Below are positions 1 to 8,826 of a DNA stretch of 64,000 nt, one piece after another. This stretch comes from Magnetococcales bacterium (GTDB taxonomy: Bacteria; Pseudomonadota; Magnetococcia; Magnetococcales; Magnetaquicoccaceae), in assembly GCA_015231375.1 (NCBI GenBank), contig JADGBT010000023.1, positions 1 through 64,000 on the forward strand, in the 5' to 3' direction. A program made the translations under genes and the position numbers. How positions within the stretch are numbered: the stretch's first letter is position 1; the number at the start of each line of letters is the position of its first letter. The notes under the pieces were generated by a model. That model was not told the DNA's origin. It did not search any database and saw only the letters and a program-made list of their open reading frames with translations.

Positions 1-95
1 CGGCGTTGGAACGGATGTTGCCGATGCCTTTCAGCGTGCGCAACTCCCGTTCCAGACCGTCGATCACCCCGGACAAGGCGGTCGGCTCGTTGCCC
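1..95 (-). repeat. 95-bp inverted copy of an RND permease segment
   Basis: Bases 1-95 are the exact reverse complement of 6340-6434, which lies inside the RND permease gene of this window. The match stops abruptly at base 96 and may continue to the left of the window. Read on the minus strand, the copy is in the same reading frame as the pump and is joined without a stop to an unrelated AT-rich frame that is open from base 229. It could be the edge of a paralogous pump gene, a recombination joint, or an assembly artefact at a contig end; the sequence alone does not decide. Confidence 0.85.
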
Positions 96-338
96 CCCGC
101 TTCCACCGTGTCACTCCCCCATTTGACACCCTCCAAGCGATAAAACACAAGATCAATAAATTTCTTTGACGAAGAAAAGTCACCAATAAAATAATTTCCT
201 GTTTTTTTATTACTTAAAAAATATAACAATCAAAATTAATCTTTACATAATTATCTTAATTGTTTATAAATCCTCCTGCATTCCAAAAGACTCAAAAATG
301 CAATCATGACACATTAACCAGAATCAGGAGACCCAACC
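96..338. other. AT-rich region upstream of the hydrolase gene
   Basis: This stretch is far richer in A and T than the surrounding DNA. On the minus strand a frame is open from a TTG at 229 through 96 and into the 95-bp pump copy; its translation looks protein-like but has no recognised domain and no ATG. On the plus strand the only clear signal is the Shine-Dalgarno AGGAG just before the ATG at 339. The composition suggests acquired DNA. Confidence 0.5.
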
Positions 339-1151
339 ATGCTGATCGTCAGTTGCCGCAGGGATTTTACCGATAGCGATAACCTTTCTGTTAAAGGCTT
401 GCAGTACGCCGACATCGATCTGAACATGCCACAAGCACCCAACAGAGTTGCCAACAATTTTAACGGCGCCATCAAACCCGAATCGAAAGTACTGGTCCTG
501 GTGCATGGCTACAATAATGATTATTACCACGTATTGAGCGCCTACACCCTGATAGATAAGGAATTCCAACAAGAGTGTCAGAACCGCTATGACCATATTA
601 TCGGTTTCATCTGGCCGGGTGGAGATCACGGTGTGGAATATTTCTCCGCCCGCAATCGCTGTCCGGAATCCTCGGTTCATTTCCAGACCCTCATCCAGCA
701 GTTGCAAGCCAACGGCTGTTCCGTCGCCATCAGCGCGCACAGCATGGGCTGCCGGGTGGTCATGAAAGCCTTGGATCAATTCATCGTCAAGGGGGGGACA
801 CTGCCGAAGGATATGGAAATTTTCCTGTCAGCGGCGGCTGTTGACAACGAGGTACTGGAACCCGGAGAGGATTACTACAAGGTCACTTGTGTTGACAAAC
901 CCATCTACGTCTTTCACTCCAAACACGATGACACCTTGAAACTGGCCTATGCCGCCGCCGAACTCGACCTAGCCCTGGGGCTGACCGGCCCGGAGAATCC
1001 GGAAAAGGTCAACGAAACCACCTGCGTGGTCAATTGCAAAAACATCGTGCACGAACACACCGAGTACAAAAGAAGAAAGAAATGGTATCAATTCATTAAC
1101 GCACAATTAGCCTGGGCGCTCCCCACCAACAAATTCTGCACGATTCCGTAA
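339..1151 (+). CDS. alpha/beta-hydrolase family protein
   Basis: Predicted serine hydrolase of 270 residues; its substrate is unknown. A hydrophobic strand followed by HG (about 51-57) gives the oxyanion-side motif. The nucleophile elbow reads AHSMG with Ser135, a candidate acid is Asp197 or Asp198, and a candidate histidine is His238 or His240. No signal peptide is seen, so it is probably cytoplasmic. The arrangement resembles the DUF900-type hydrolases. The ATG follows a good AGGAG at a normal distance. The gene stands alone, is less GC-rich than its neighbours and ends at a strong hairpin shared with the convergent MarR gene. Family assignment is fairly safe; function is not inferable. Confidence 0.8.
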   Translation: MLIVSCRRDFTDSDNLSVKGLQYADIDLNMPQAPNRVANNFNGAIKPESKVLVLVHGYNNDYYHVLSAYTLIDKEFQQECQNRYDHIIGFIWPGGDHGVEYFSARNRCPESSVHFQTLIQQLQANGCSVAISAHSMGCRVVMKALDQFIVKGGTLPKDMEIFLSAAAVDNEVLEPGEDYYKVTCVDKPIYVFHSKHDDTLKLAYAAAELDLALGLTGPENPEKVNETTCVVNCKNIVHEHTEYKRRKKWYQFINAQLAWALPTNKFCTIP

Positions 1152-1166
1152 AATACCCGATTCATT

Positions 1167-1195
1167 CCGGGGTGACGGATCTTCCGTCACCCCGG
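1167..1195. terminator. bidirectional hairpin terminator
   Basis: A perfect 13-bp stem (1167-1179 with 1183-1195) closes a 3-base loop between the convergent hydrolase and MarR genes. The right arm overlaps the stop codon of the MarR gene. There is no long T-run on either side, so termination efficiency is uncertain. Confidence 0.6.
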
Positions 1196-1702
1196 GGATC
1201 CCCCCATGCTCCCCCCCTCATCCCCCGCCAACCGCGCCAGCAGCCCGGTCATGCTTTGGATCTCCTCCGGGGTCAGGTGCGCGAAGATCTGCGCTCCGGC
1301 ATGGCGCATCACCGCCTCCATGGCCCGACCGATCAACGGCAAAGCCGCAGGGGCCAGACGCACCGGCTTGACCCGGCGATCCCCGCTGACCGTCAAACGC
1401 ACGATCAGACCCCGCCCCGCCAGTTGATGCAGCACCTTGGTCAAGCCTCCCGAGGTGATCAGCAGGGCCTGACGCAGTTGCGACGGGGTCAGTTCATAAG
1501 GCTCCGGAGAACGACGCAGACTGGCCAGCACATCGAACTCCGCCGGACTCAGGCCGAACCGCTCCATCACCCCGCACGCACGCCCATACATCACCCCGTG
1601 GGCGCGATGCAGGGTCAGGGTAAAGGGCAACAAAACCGGATCGAACTCTTCAGGCCAGTGGTCCCGATGGGCCGCGATGATGCTTTGTAAAAATGTATCC
1701 AT
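1187..1702 (-). CDS. MarR family transcriptional regulator
   Basis: DNA-binding repressor-type protein of 171 residues. A winged helix-turn-helix spans about 45-120; the region with SPAEFDVLASL and the wing containing SGDRRVK are typical of MarR proteins, which bind palindromes as dimers and are often released by small lipophilic ligands. The start at 1702 is chosen because AAGGGGGAG precedes it; a longer frame to 1804 has no such site and would run through the operators. It is divergent from an RND efflux operon, so its likely job is to repress that operon and itself through the two palindromes at 1733-1791. Confidence 0.9.
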   Translation of the reverse strand: MDTFLQSIIAAHRDHWPEEFDPVLLPFTLTLHRAHGVMYGRACGVMERFGLSPAEFDVLASLRRSPEPYELTPSQLRQALLITSGGLTKVLHQLAGRGLIVRLTVSGDRRVKPVRLAPAALPLIGRAMEAVMRHAGAQIFAHLTPEEIQSMTGLLARLAGDEGGSMGGSPG

Positions 1703-1732
1703 GACTCCCCCTTGACAGAAATTGACAAAAAA

Positions 1733-1791
1733 TATCTTGCAAGATAGATAAAAAGTCAATATCCTTTTGCAAAAATCTGTCTTGCAAGATA
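1733..1791. promoter_or_regulatory. two palindromic MarR-type operators
   Basis: A perfect 14-bp palindrome, TATCTTGCAAGATA, lies at 1733-1746. A second copy at 1778-1791 differs at one base. The centres are 45 bp apart, about four helical turns, and a further TTTTGCAAAA palindrome sits between them at 1768-1777 or slightly to the left. All lie between the divergent MarR and efflux genes. That they bind this MarR protein is inference from position and symmetry. Confidence 0.75.
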
Positions 1792-1833
1792 AATAAAACC
1801 CCACTGTCGTGTCAACGATTCCGGGAGATCACC

Positions 1834-3264
1834 GTGTCACCCTTGCATCCCTCGCTGACCATTCTGTTCTCGACCGCCTGTCTGTGGGGATGCGCGCTGG
1901 TGGGCACGGATTATCGACGGCCCGAGGCCGTGCATCCTCCGGCAGGCTGGCACGCGGCCCTGCCCCACGCCGGTTCCGGGGCCAAAATGGCCTCCTGGTG
2001 GGAACAATTCCAGGATCAAACCCTCACCGGACTGATCCAGGCCACCCTGGAACAGCATCCCGGCCTGAACGCCGCCCAGGGCGCCATCGAGGCGGCCCGC
2101 GCGGCGTTGACCTATCAGCAATCCGCAGATCAACCCCAGGCCCGTTCAGCGGCGCAACTGCAACGTTCGGGCAACCGCCCCAATCCCGCCATTCTCTCTT
2201 CCACCAGCCGAAGTGTGGCCGTGGACGCGAGTTGGGAACTGGATCTGTTCGGACGGGTCAAACGGGCCACCGAAGGGGCCGCCGCCAAGGTGGCGGCACG
2301 GCAGGCGGAGTGGCATGGCCTGAAAATTTCGCTGGCCGCCGAAACCGCCGCGCTTTACAACGATCACCGCACCTGCACGCGTCTGCGCGACAGTCTGCAA
2401 GAAGAGGTGAAATCCCGTCGTGCCAGCGCGCAAATCACCCGGGTGGCCACCCAGGCCGGTCTGACCGCCCCGGCGGACGAGGCGGTGATCCAGGCCCGGG
2501 TGGCCGACGCCCAGGCGCGTCTGGCGGCCCAGGAGGCGGAATGTTCCCTGTCCGTCAAGGGACTGGTGGCCCTGACCGGTCTGGAGGAACCCCAATTGCG
2601 CGCACGCCTCTCGAAAACGCCCCAGTCTTCCCTGACTGCCCCGCCACTGGCCGTGACCACCCTGCCCGCCCGTCTGCTGGCCCAACGCCCGGATCTGGCC
2701 GCCGCCGAACAGGAACTGGTCTCCGCCAACGCAGAGATCGGCGTGGCCGAGGCGGCCCGTTATCCGCGTTTTTCGCTGCTGGGCGCGGTGGGAGCCGGAG
2801 TGGTGACCCTGGGAAGCGTCAGTCAGTCAAACCGACCCTGGAGTTTTGGTCCGGCGCTGTCGTTGCCGCTTCTGGACGGAGACTCCATCGAGGCCGGAGT
2901 GCGCGCGGCCCGTGCGCGTCACGCCATGGCCCTGGCCAACTACCGTCGCGCGGTGCAAGAAGCGGTGCGGGAGGTGGAAAGCGCGCTGGTCAATCTGGAG
3001 GCGGTGCGTCTGCGGGTGCAGGAATCCCGGGCCTCGGCCCGGGGGGTGGCGGCCTACCGCAAAGCCGCAGAAGAGAATCTGCGCACAGGGGGGATCAGTC
3101 GTCTCGCCCTGGAAGAGGCCCGCCGACAACATCTGGAAGCGGAACGGACGGTGATCCAACTGGAAGGACGGGAGGTGCAACAATGGATCAATCTCTACAA
3201 ATCCCTGGGCGGCGGCTGGGAGTCGGACCCTCTCTCTCCCACACACGACCAGGAGCCGGCATGA
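1834..3264 (+). CDS. RND efflux outer-membrane factor (NodT family lipoprotein)
   Basis: TolC-like channel of 476 residues that would carry substrate across the outer membrane for the adaptor and permease encoded next. The N-terminus is a lipoprotein signal with Cys20 as the probable lipidation site (WGC). The rest has the two long Ala/Gln/Glu-rich helical repeats of the OEP family and the characteristic ASWELDLFGRVKR segment. The start is a GTG at 1834 after GGGAG. The stop overlaps the adaptor start (ATGA), indicating translational coupling. Expression is probably controlled by the MarR operators upstream. Confidence 0.93.
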   Translation: MSPLHPSLTILFSTACLWGCALVGTDYRRPEAVHPPAGWHAALPHAGSGAKMASWWEQFQDQTLTGLIQATLEQHPGLNAAQGAIEAARAALTYQQSADQPQARSAAQLQRSGNRPNPAILSSTSRSVAVDASWELDLFGRVKRATEGAAAKVAARQAEWHGLKISLAAETAALYNDHRTCTRLRDSLQEEVKSRRASAQITRVATQAGLTAPADEAVIQARVADAQARLAAQEAECSLSVKGLVALTGLEEPQLRARLSKTPQSSLTAPPLAVTTLPARLLAQRPDLAAAEQELVSANAEIGVAEAARYPRFSLLGAVGAGVVTLGSVSQSNRPWSFGPALSLPLLDGDSIEAGVRAARARHAMALANYRRAVQEAVREVESALVNLEAVRLRVQESRASARGVAAYRKAAEENLRTGGISRLALEEARRQHLEAERTVIQLEGREVQQWINLYKSLGGGWESDPLSPTHDQEPA

Positions 3265-4361
3265 AAGCCTTGATCCCCTGTCTGGCCCTCTTCGCAATGG
3301 GAGGCATGACGCTGCCGTTTTCCGTTGCGCCGGTCCAGGCCGCCGACAAGACTCCGGCGGTCCAGGAGGAGCGCGCCGCCCTCACCGTGACCCTGACCCA
3401 ACCCACCCGGGAGAACTGGCCCCGGACCCTGCTGGTGAGCGGAGGCATTTTCGCCTGGCAGGAAGCGGTGGTCGCCTCGGAGATCGGGGGATTGACCATC
3501 GTCTGGCTGCCGGTGGACGTGGGCAGCGTGGTGAAACGGGGTCAGGAACTGGCGCGACTCTCCGACGACGGGATCAAGGCCACCCTGGCCCAGCAAAAGG
3601 CCAACGTGGCCAGAGCCAGGGCCGCCCTGGCCCTGGCCAAGGCCAACGGAGGACGGGCCAGAGCCGTGGAGGGTTCCGGGGCCATCTCCGAACAGCAGAT
3701 CACCCAGTATCTCATCGGCGAGGAGTCCGCCGAAGCGGAACTGGCCGCAGCCAAGGCCGCCTTGGAACATGAAGAGGTGCGTTGGCGCCAGACGCGCATT
3801 CTGGCCGCCGATGATGGCATCATCTCTTCCCGCAGCGCCACGCTGGGCGCGGTGGTCCAGCCGGGAGGGGAGTTGTTCCGGCTGGTGCGTCAAGGTCGGC
3901 TGGAGTGGCGGGCGGAGGTGACCGATGGTCAACTGCCGCTGATCCAACCCGGACAAAAGGCCCGCATCGAATGGGCCGAAGGCCAATCCCTGGAGGCGAC
4001 CGCGCGGCTGGTGGCGCCCACCTTGAATCCGGAAACCCGCAAGGGGGTGGTCCATTTCGATCTGCCGGACAAAAGCGCGCTCAAATCCGGGATGTTCGCC
4101 CAGGGAGAGATCCAACTGGGCGAGGCGAGCGCCTTGACGCTGCCCCAGTCGGCCATCGTGCTGCACGACGGTCACGCTTATGTGTTCGAACTGGTCAACG
4201 GCGGCGACCGGGTGACCCGCCGCCGGATCGCCACCGGTCGCCGGGTGGACAACCGGGTGGAGATCACCTCGGGAGTGGAGGAGAACGCCCGGGTGGTGGG
4301 CAGCGGTGGCGCGTTTCTCAAGGATGGCGACCGGGTGCGGGTGACGGAGGCCACGCCGTGA
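3261..4361 (+). CDS. RND efflux periplasmic adaptor (membrane fusion protein)
   Basis: Adaptor of 366 residues linking the permease to the outer-membrane channel. A signal peptide covers about 1-27. A split biotinyl-lipoyl-like domain (about 60-90 and the IISSRSATLGAVVQPGG segment) flanks an Ala-rich helical hairpin, followed by a beta-barrel and a membrane-proximal domain. The ATG overlaps the previous stop and its own TGA overlaps the GTG of the permease, so the three genes form a tight operon. The substrate cannot be predicted. Confidence 0.93.
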   Translation: MKALIPCLALFAMGGMTLPFSVAPVQAADKTPAVQEERAALTVTLTQPTRENWPRTLLVSGGIFAWQEAVVASEIGGLTIVWLPVDVGSVVKRGQELARLSDDGIKATLAQQKANVARARAALALAKANGGRARAVEGSGAISEQQITQYLIGEESAEAELAAAKAALEHEEVRWRQTRILAADDGIISSRSATLGAVVQPGGELFRLVRQGRLEWRAEVTDGQLPLIQPGQKARIEWAEGQSLEATARLVAPTLNPETRKGVVHFDLPDKSALKSGMFAQGEIQLGEASALTLPQSAIVLHDGHAYVFELVNGGDRVTRRRIATGRRVDNRVEITSGVEENARVVGSGGAFLKDGDRVRVTEATP

Positions 4362-7300
4362 ATTTCTCGTCTCTGTCCATTCGTCATCCAGTCCCCGCGA
4401 TTCTGTTGTTCGCGTTGTTGACTCTGCTGGGATTGTCTTCGTTCCGGGCCTTGGGGATTCAGAACTTTCCCGACATCGAGGTGCCCACCATCACCGTGAG
4501 CGCCACCCTCGAAGGCGCCGCCCCGGCCCAACTGGAAACCGAAGTGGCCCGCAAAATCGAAGACGCGGTGGCCTCTCTGGGAGGCGTGGAGCATATCCGC
4601 TCCACCTTGACCGACGGCATGGTCACGATCCAGGTGGATTTCGTCATCGACAAGAGCGCCGATGTGGCCCTCAACGAAGTCCGCAACGCCGTGGACGCGG
4701 TGCGCAGCGATCTGCCCCAGGATCTGACCACTCCCGTGGTCTCCAAGCGCACCACCACCGGCGGGGTGATGATCGCCTTTGCCGTCACCTCCGCCACTCT
4801 GGACGCCGGGGAACTCTCCTGGCTGGTGGACAACGATCTGGCCAAAACGCTCGTGGCCGTGCCCGGAGTGGGCAAGTTCAGCCGCATGGGAGGGGTGGAC
4901 CGGGAGATCCGGGTGGATCTGGATCCCGCCCGCATGCGCGCGCTCGGCGTCACCGCCGAAGAGGTCTCACGGATGCTGCGTCAGACCCGCAAGGACGCCT
5001 CCGGAGGACGGGGGGACATCTCCGGCAACGTGCAGGCCATCCGCACCCTGGCGGCTCCCGAGTCCCTGGCCGATCTCCAGAATCTGGAAATTTCTCTTTC
5101 CGGGGGGCGTTCCGTGGCCCTGTCGGAAATCGCCACCCTCACGGACGGCCACGCCGAACCCACCAGCATCGCCCTGCTGGACGGGGAACGGGTGGTCGGT
5201 TTCGAGCTGACCCGCTCCAAGGGATCGAGCGAGGTCAGCGTGGCCCAGGAGGTGCGCCGTGTGGTGGAGGCCTTTGCCCGCGACCATCCCCAGGTGACCA
5301 TCCGGGAGGCCTACAACACCTTCGCCCCGGCCCTGGACAACTACCGTGGCTCCATGGAACTGCTCTACGAAGGAGCGTTTCTGGCGGTGGTGGTGGTCTG
5401 GTGGTTCTTGCGGGACGGACGCGCCACATTGATTTCGGCGGCGGCGTTGCCTTTGTCGATCATTCCGGCTTTTCTGGTCATGCGGCTGGCCGGTTTCAGT
5501 CTGGACACCCTCACGTTGCTGGCTTTGGCCCTGGTGGTGGGCATTTTGGTGGATGACGCCATCGTGGAGGTGGAAAACATCGTCCGCCACATCAAGATGG
5601 GCAAAACCCCCTATCAGGCGGCCATGGAGGCGGCGGACGAAATCGGCATGGCCGTGATCGCCACCACTTTGACCCTGGTGGCGGTCTTTCTGCCCACGGC
5701 GTTCATGGGAGGGATTCCGGGCAAATTTTTCCGGCCCTTCGGCATGACCGCCGTGGCGGCGATTCTCGCCTCCCTGGTGGTGGCCCGACTGCTGACCCCG
5801 ATGATGTGCGCCCATCTGCTGCGCCCTCTGAAGCACGAACCCAAGGAAGGAGCCTGGCTCCGGCATTATCTGACCTGGGTGACCACCTGTCTGGATCATC
5901 CGCGCCTCACGATGATCGCCTCGCTGCTGTTTCTGGCCGGATCCCTGGCATTGGCGCCGCTGCTGCCATCGGGCTTCGTGCCGGCGGCGGACCGTTCCCA
6001 GACCCTGGTGACCCTGGAACTGCCTCCCGGCAGCGCCCTCGACGACACCCTGGCCGCCTCCCAAAAGACCATGGCCCTGCTCAAGCAGATTCCGGAAGTG
6101 ACCCGCATCTACGCCACGGTGGGATCGGCGACCAGCGGCGAGGGTGGACCTCTGGGAGGAGGTTCCAGCGGCGACACCCGCAAGGCCACTTTGGTGGTCG
6201 CTCTGACCGATCGCACCACCCGCGAGCTGAAGCAATCCGCCATCGAGGAGGTGTTGCGCGCGCGGCTGCGCGAGTTGCCGGGCATCCGTTTCGCGATCAG
6301 TTCCAACGGTCCGGGGGTCAAGCTCACGGTGGTGCTGGTGGGCAACGAGCCGACCGCCTTGTCCGGGGTGATCGACGGTCTGGAACGGGAGTTGCGCACG
6401 CTGAAAGGCATCGGCAACATCCGTTCCAACGCCGGTCTGGAACGTCCGGAGATTCATATTGTCCCGGATTTCGCCCGGGCCGCCGATCTCGGCGTTTCGG
6501 GGGAGGCCATCTCCCAGGCGGTACGGATCGCCACTGCCGGTGATTTCAAGATGCAGTTGGCCAAGCTCAACCTGCCCGAACGACAGGTGCCCATCCGGGT
6601 ACGACTGGCCCAGGGGGTGCGGCACGATCTGGCGGCCATCCGTCAACTGCCTCTGGCCACCCGTACCGGCATCATTCCCTTGGAAAGCGTGGCCACGGTG
6701 AGTCTGCAAGGTGGATCGTCGCAGATCGACCGTTTGGACCGCATGCGGCGGGTCAGCATCGATGTGGAACTGGGGCAACGGGTGCTTGGCGATGTGCTGG
6801 CCGAGGTCAACCGGTTGCCCACCTTGCAACAATTGCCGGTCGGGGTGCAGCGTCCTCCGGACGGGGACGCTCAGCGCATGAAGGAGCTGTTCGGCAGTTT
6901 CGCCGGGGCCATGGCCATTGGGGTGATGTGCATTTATATCGTGCTGGTGTTGTTGTTTCACGATTTTTTGCAACCGGTGACCATTCTGGCCGCGTTGCCT
7001 TTGTCGTTGGGCGGGGCGTTCGTGTCGTTGCTGGCCACCCACAACGCCTTTTCCCTGCCTTCGGTGATCGGCATTCTGATGCTCATGGGCATTGTCACCA
7101 AGAACTCCATCTTGTTGGTGGAGTATGCGGTGGTGGCGCGGCGCGAACGGGGTTTGGAGCGACGCGAGGCGTTGCTGGACGCCTGTCACAAACGAGCGCG
7201 TCCCATTGTCATGACCACCATCGCCATGGGAGCGGGCATGTTGCCGGTGGCGTTGGGGATCGGGGCCGAGCCGAGTTTCCGGTCGCCCATGGCCATCGTG

Positions 7301-7408
7301 GTGATCGGCGGCCTGCTCGCCTCCACGCTGCTGTCGCTGCTGGTGATTCCGGTGCTGTATGGCTATGTGGATGACCTGTCGAAAATCTTCAAGAAAACAA
7401 CCCATTGA
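4358..7408 (+). CDS. RND family efflux permease (AcrB/MexB-like)
   Basis: Inner-membrane drug/proton antiporter of 1016 residues, normal for the family, with twelve predicted membrane segments and two large periplasmic loops. The TM4 motif VDDAIVEVEN carries the paired aspartates of the proton relay, and TM10 retains the lysine in VTKNSILLVEY, so the relay appears intact. The GTG start at 4358 overlaps the adaptor stop. The segment 6340-6434 is duplicated in inverted orientation at the left edge of the window. The stop codon abuts a long palindromic element that may act as terminator. Confidence 0.95.
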   Translation: MNFSSLSIRHPVPAILLFALLTLLGLSSFRALGIQNFPDIEVPTITVSATLEGAAPAQLETEVARKIEDAVASLGGVEHIRSTLTDGMVTIQVDFVIDKSADVALNEVRNAVDAVRSDLPQDLTTPVVSKRTTTGGVMIAFAVTSATLDAGELSWLVDNDLAKTLVAVPGVGKFSRMGGVDREIRVDLDPARMRALGVTAEEVSRMLRQTRKDASGGRGDISGNVQAIRTLAAPESLADLQNLEISLSGGRSVALSEIATLTDGHAEPTSIALLDGERVVGFELTRSKGSSEVSVAQEVRRVVEAFARDHPQVTIREAYNTFAPALDNYRGSMELLYEGAFLAVVVVWWFLRDGRATLISAAALPLSIIPAFLVMRLAGFSLDTLTLLALALVVGILVDDAIVEVENIVRHIKMGKTPYQAAMEAADEIGMAVIATTLTLVAVFLPTAFMGGIPGKFFRPFGMTAVAAILASLVVARLLTPMMCAHLLRPLKHEPKEGAWLRHYLTWVTTCLDHPRLTMIASLLFLAGSLALAPLLPSGFVPAADRSQTLVTLELPPGSALDDTLAASQKTMALLKQIPEVTRIYATVGSATSGEGGPLGGGSSGDTRKATLVVALTDRTTRELKQSAIEEVLRARLRELPGIRFAISSNGPGVKLTVVLVGNEPTALSGVIDGLERELRTLKGIGNIRSNAGLERPEIHIVPDFARAADLGVSGEAISQAVRIATAGDFKMQLAKLNLPERQVPIRVRLAQGVRHDLAAIRQLPLATRTGIIPLESVATVSLQGGSSQIDRLDRMRRVSIDVELGQRVLGDVLAEVNRLPTLQQLPVGVQRPPDGDAQRMKELFGSFAGAMAIGVMCIYIVLVLLFHDFLQPVTILAALPLSLGGAFVSLLATHNAFSLPSVIGILMLMGIVTKNSILLVEYAVVARRERGLERREALLDACHKRARPIVMTTIAMGAGMLPVALGIGAEPSFRSPMAIVVIGGLLASTLLSLLVIPVLYGYVDDLSKIFKKTTH

Positions 7409-7585
7409 AAAAAAAGCGGGGGTCTGGGGGATTCTTCCCCCAGGGTTTTGACTTTAAAAAAATAAAAAATTTATCTTAAATTTTTAACAAAATAAAATTA
7501 ATAATTTTTTTGTTTTTAAAGGCGAAAGTCAAAATCAAAGTCAAAACCCTGGGGAAAGAATTCCCCAGGCCCCTTCTTCTTTTTC
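7407..7585. repeat. 179-bp palindromic element between convergent genes
   Basis: The arms 7407-7455 and 7537-7585 are inverted repeats of each other, 43 of 49 bases matching, separated by 81 very AT-rich bases. Each arm also contains its own hairpin of the form CTGGGG...CCCCAG. The element fills the gap between the pump gene and the convergent SAM hydrolase gene and starts at the pump stop codon. It encodes nothing. It resembles a MITE or REP-like unit and may serve as a two-way terminator. Confidence 0.8.
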
Positions 7586-7591
7586 AATAAT

Positions 7592-8395
7592 TTACGATCC
7601 ATCTTCCACGCGGATGACCAGTTCGGTTCCCAACGAACGCGCGAAATGGGTCGCGGCGCTGCCCTGATTGACCACCACTTCCACAGTGCCAAAACCACCC
7701 ACGATCATCGTGACCGCTCCCACCGGAACACTCGAAAAGGTCGAAACCAACGCACCGCAAGCCATCCCATCCAGCCACCCCTTCACCGTGCGACTCCGCA
7801 ACTTGTCACCAGGCAACGCGGTCACGAGATTGCCGTAACGATCCTGAAACACCACCTCGGTACGCCACGCCCCGTAACCCGTCGAACGCCAACCCGGATC
7901 GTTCAACAACACCGGCGGCGCGATCAAAGGCGTGCCCAACTCCATGGGAGAACGACCATGCAACAGGTGCGCCGCCGCCGGAGCGAACAGATCCCGTCCA
8001 TGAAAGGTGTGACTGACGCTCTCTTCATCCCCCATGCCGTCCAAAGCCAACAGCCGGGCATCGGGACGGGTCAAGACCGGAGTCAACACACCGTTGTCAG
8101 GGCCGATGAAAAACGATCCGCCGGACTGCGCCACCAATCCCCGACGACCACTGCCCACCCCCGGATCCACCACGCACATCCACACCGCCGGAGACGGCAT
8201 GTGCGGCAGACAACGCTCCAGCATCCAGGCTCCGCTTTTGATCGCGAAGGGCGGAATATCATGAAACAGATCCAAAACGGTCACACGGGGGAAAAGACGC
8301 GTCAACACCCCTTTGACCTGACCGACATACGGATCGGAAGTGCCAAAATCAGTCAGAAGCACCACCGGCATGGGCTGAGAGGAAGAACCGAACAC
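7592..8395 (-). CDS. SAM hydroxide adenosyltransferase (DUF62 family)
   Basis: Protein of 267 residues of the SAM-dependent chlorinase/fluorinase-like family; most bacterial members hydrolyse S-adenosylmethionine to adenosine and methionine. The N-terminal LLTDFGTSDPYVGQVKG carries the conserved Asp-rich signature, followed by DPGVGSGRR and FIGPDNGVL, which line the adenosine site. A C-terminal beta-rich domain follows. No chlorinase-specific context is present, so hydrolase is the safer call. It lies 62 bp after the fliT-like gene on the same strand and could be read through from the flagellar block, though no functional link is known. Confidence 0.88.
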   Translation of the reverse strand: MFGSSSQPMPVVLLTDFGTSDPYVGQVKGVLTRLFPRVTVLDLFHDIPPFAIKSGAWMLERCLPHMPSPAVWMCVVDPGVGSGRRGLVAQSGGSFFIGPDNGVLTPVLTRPDARLLALDGMGDEESVSHTFHGRDLFAPAAAHLLHGRSPMELGTPLIAPPVLLNDPGWRSTGYGAWRTEVVFQDRYGNLVTALPGDKLRSRTVKGWLDGMACGALVSTFSSVPVGAVTMIVGGFGTVEVVVNQGSAATHFARSLGTELVIRVEDGS

Positions 8396-8457
8396 GAATG
8401 ATATCTCTTTTTGATTGGAGGAAAGGCGTCAAGATGGCGCTTCAGGAACCAAGACAG

Positions 8458-8826
8458 TCAGGCACGCTGATGGAACAGACGCGAGCCCTGGGCTGCGGCT
8501 CCATATCCCCGGCGCAGGGATTGAACGCGCCGGTTTTCGGAAAAAAGCTGATCGGCCACCTCGGACTTGTGACGCAGCAGGATGGGCTGCACCGCGTTAA
8601 TACGTTGGACCAGACGATTCAAACGTTCACGGGTGCCATCTCCCGGAGTCACGCCGTCGGGAAAACGATCGGTGAACCGCTCCAGCTCGGCCATGCCCGC
8701 GTCCCACGCCTTCATCAGGCCGTCGAACTGCGCGGCGGAAAGGGTTTCCGGGGCGGCGCACTGATCCAACAAGGCGTTAAGCCGGGCCACGATATCGATC
8801 ATGGCGCCGCTGTTGTGGTCGTTCAC
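8458..8826 (-). CDS. FliT-like small helical protein
   Basis: Predicted 122-residue, mainly helical protein. I do not recognise a domain by sequence. It overlaps the upstream fliS by four bases (ATGA), follows fliD-fliS-fliS, and has the size and helical character of FliT, the chaperone of the FliD cap protein that usually follows fliS. By position it is the best candidate for that role. The call rests on context; a lineage-specific unknown is the alternative. Confidence 0.55.
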   Translation of the reverse strand: MNDHNSGAMIDIVARLNALLDQCAAPETLSAAQFDGLMKAWDAGMAELERFTDRFPDGVTPGDGTRERLNRLVQRINAVQPILLRHKSEVADQLFSENRRVQSLRRGYGAAAQGSRLFHQRA

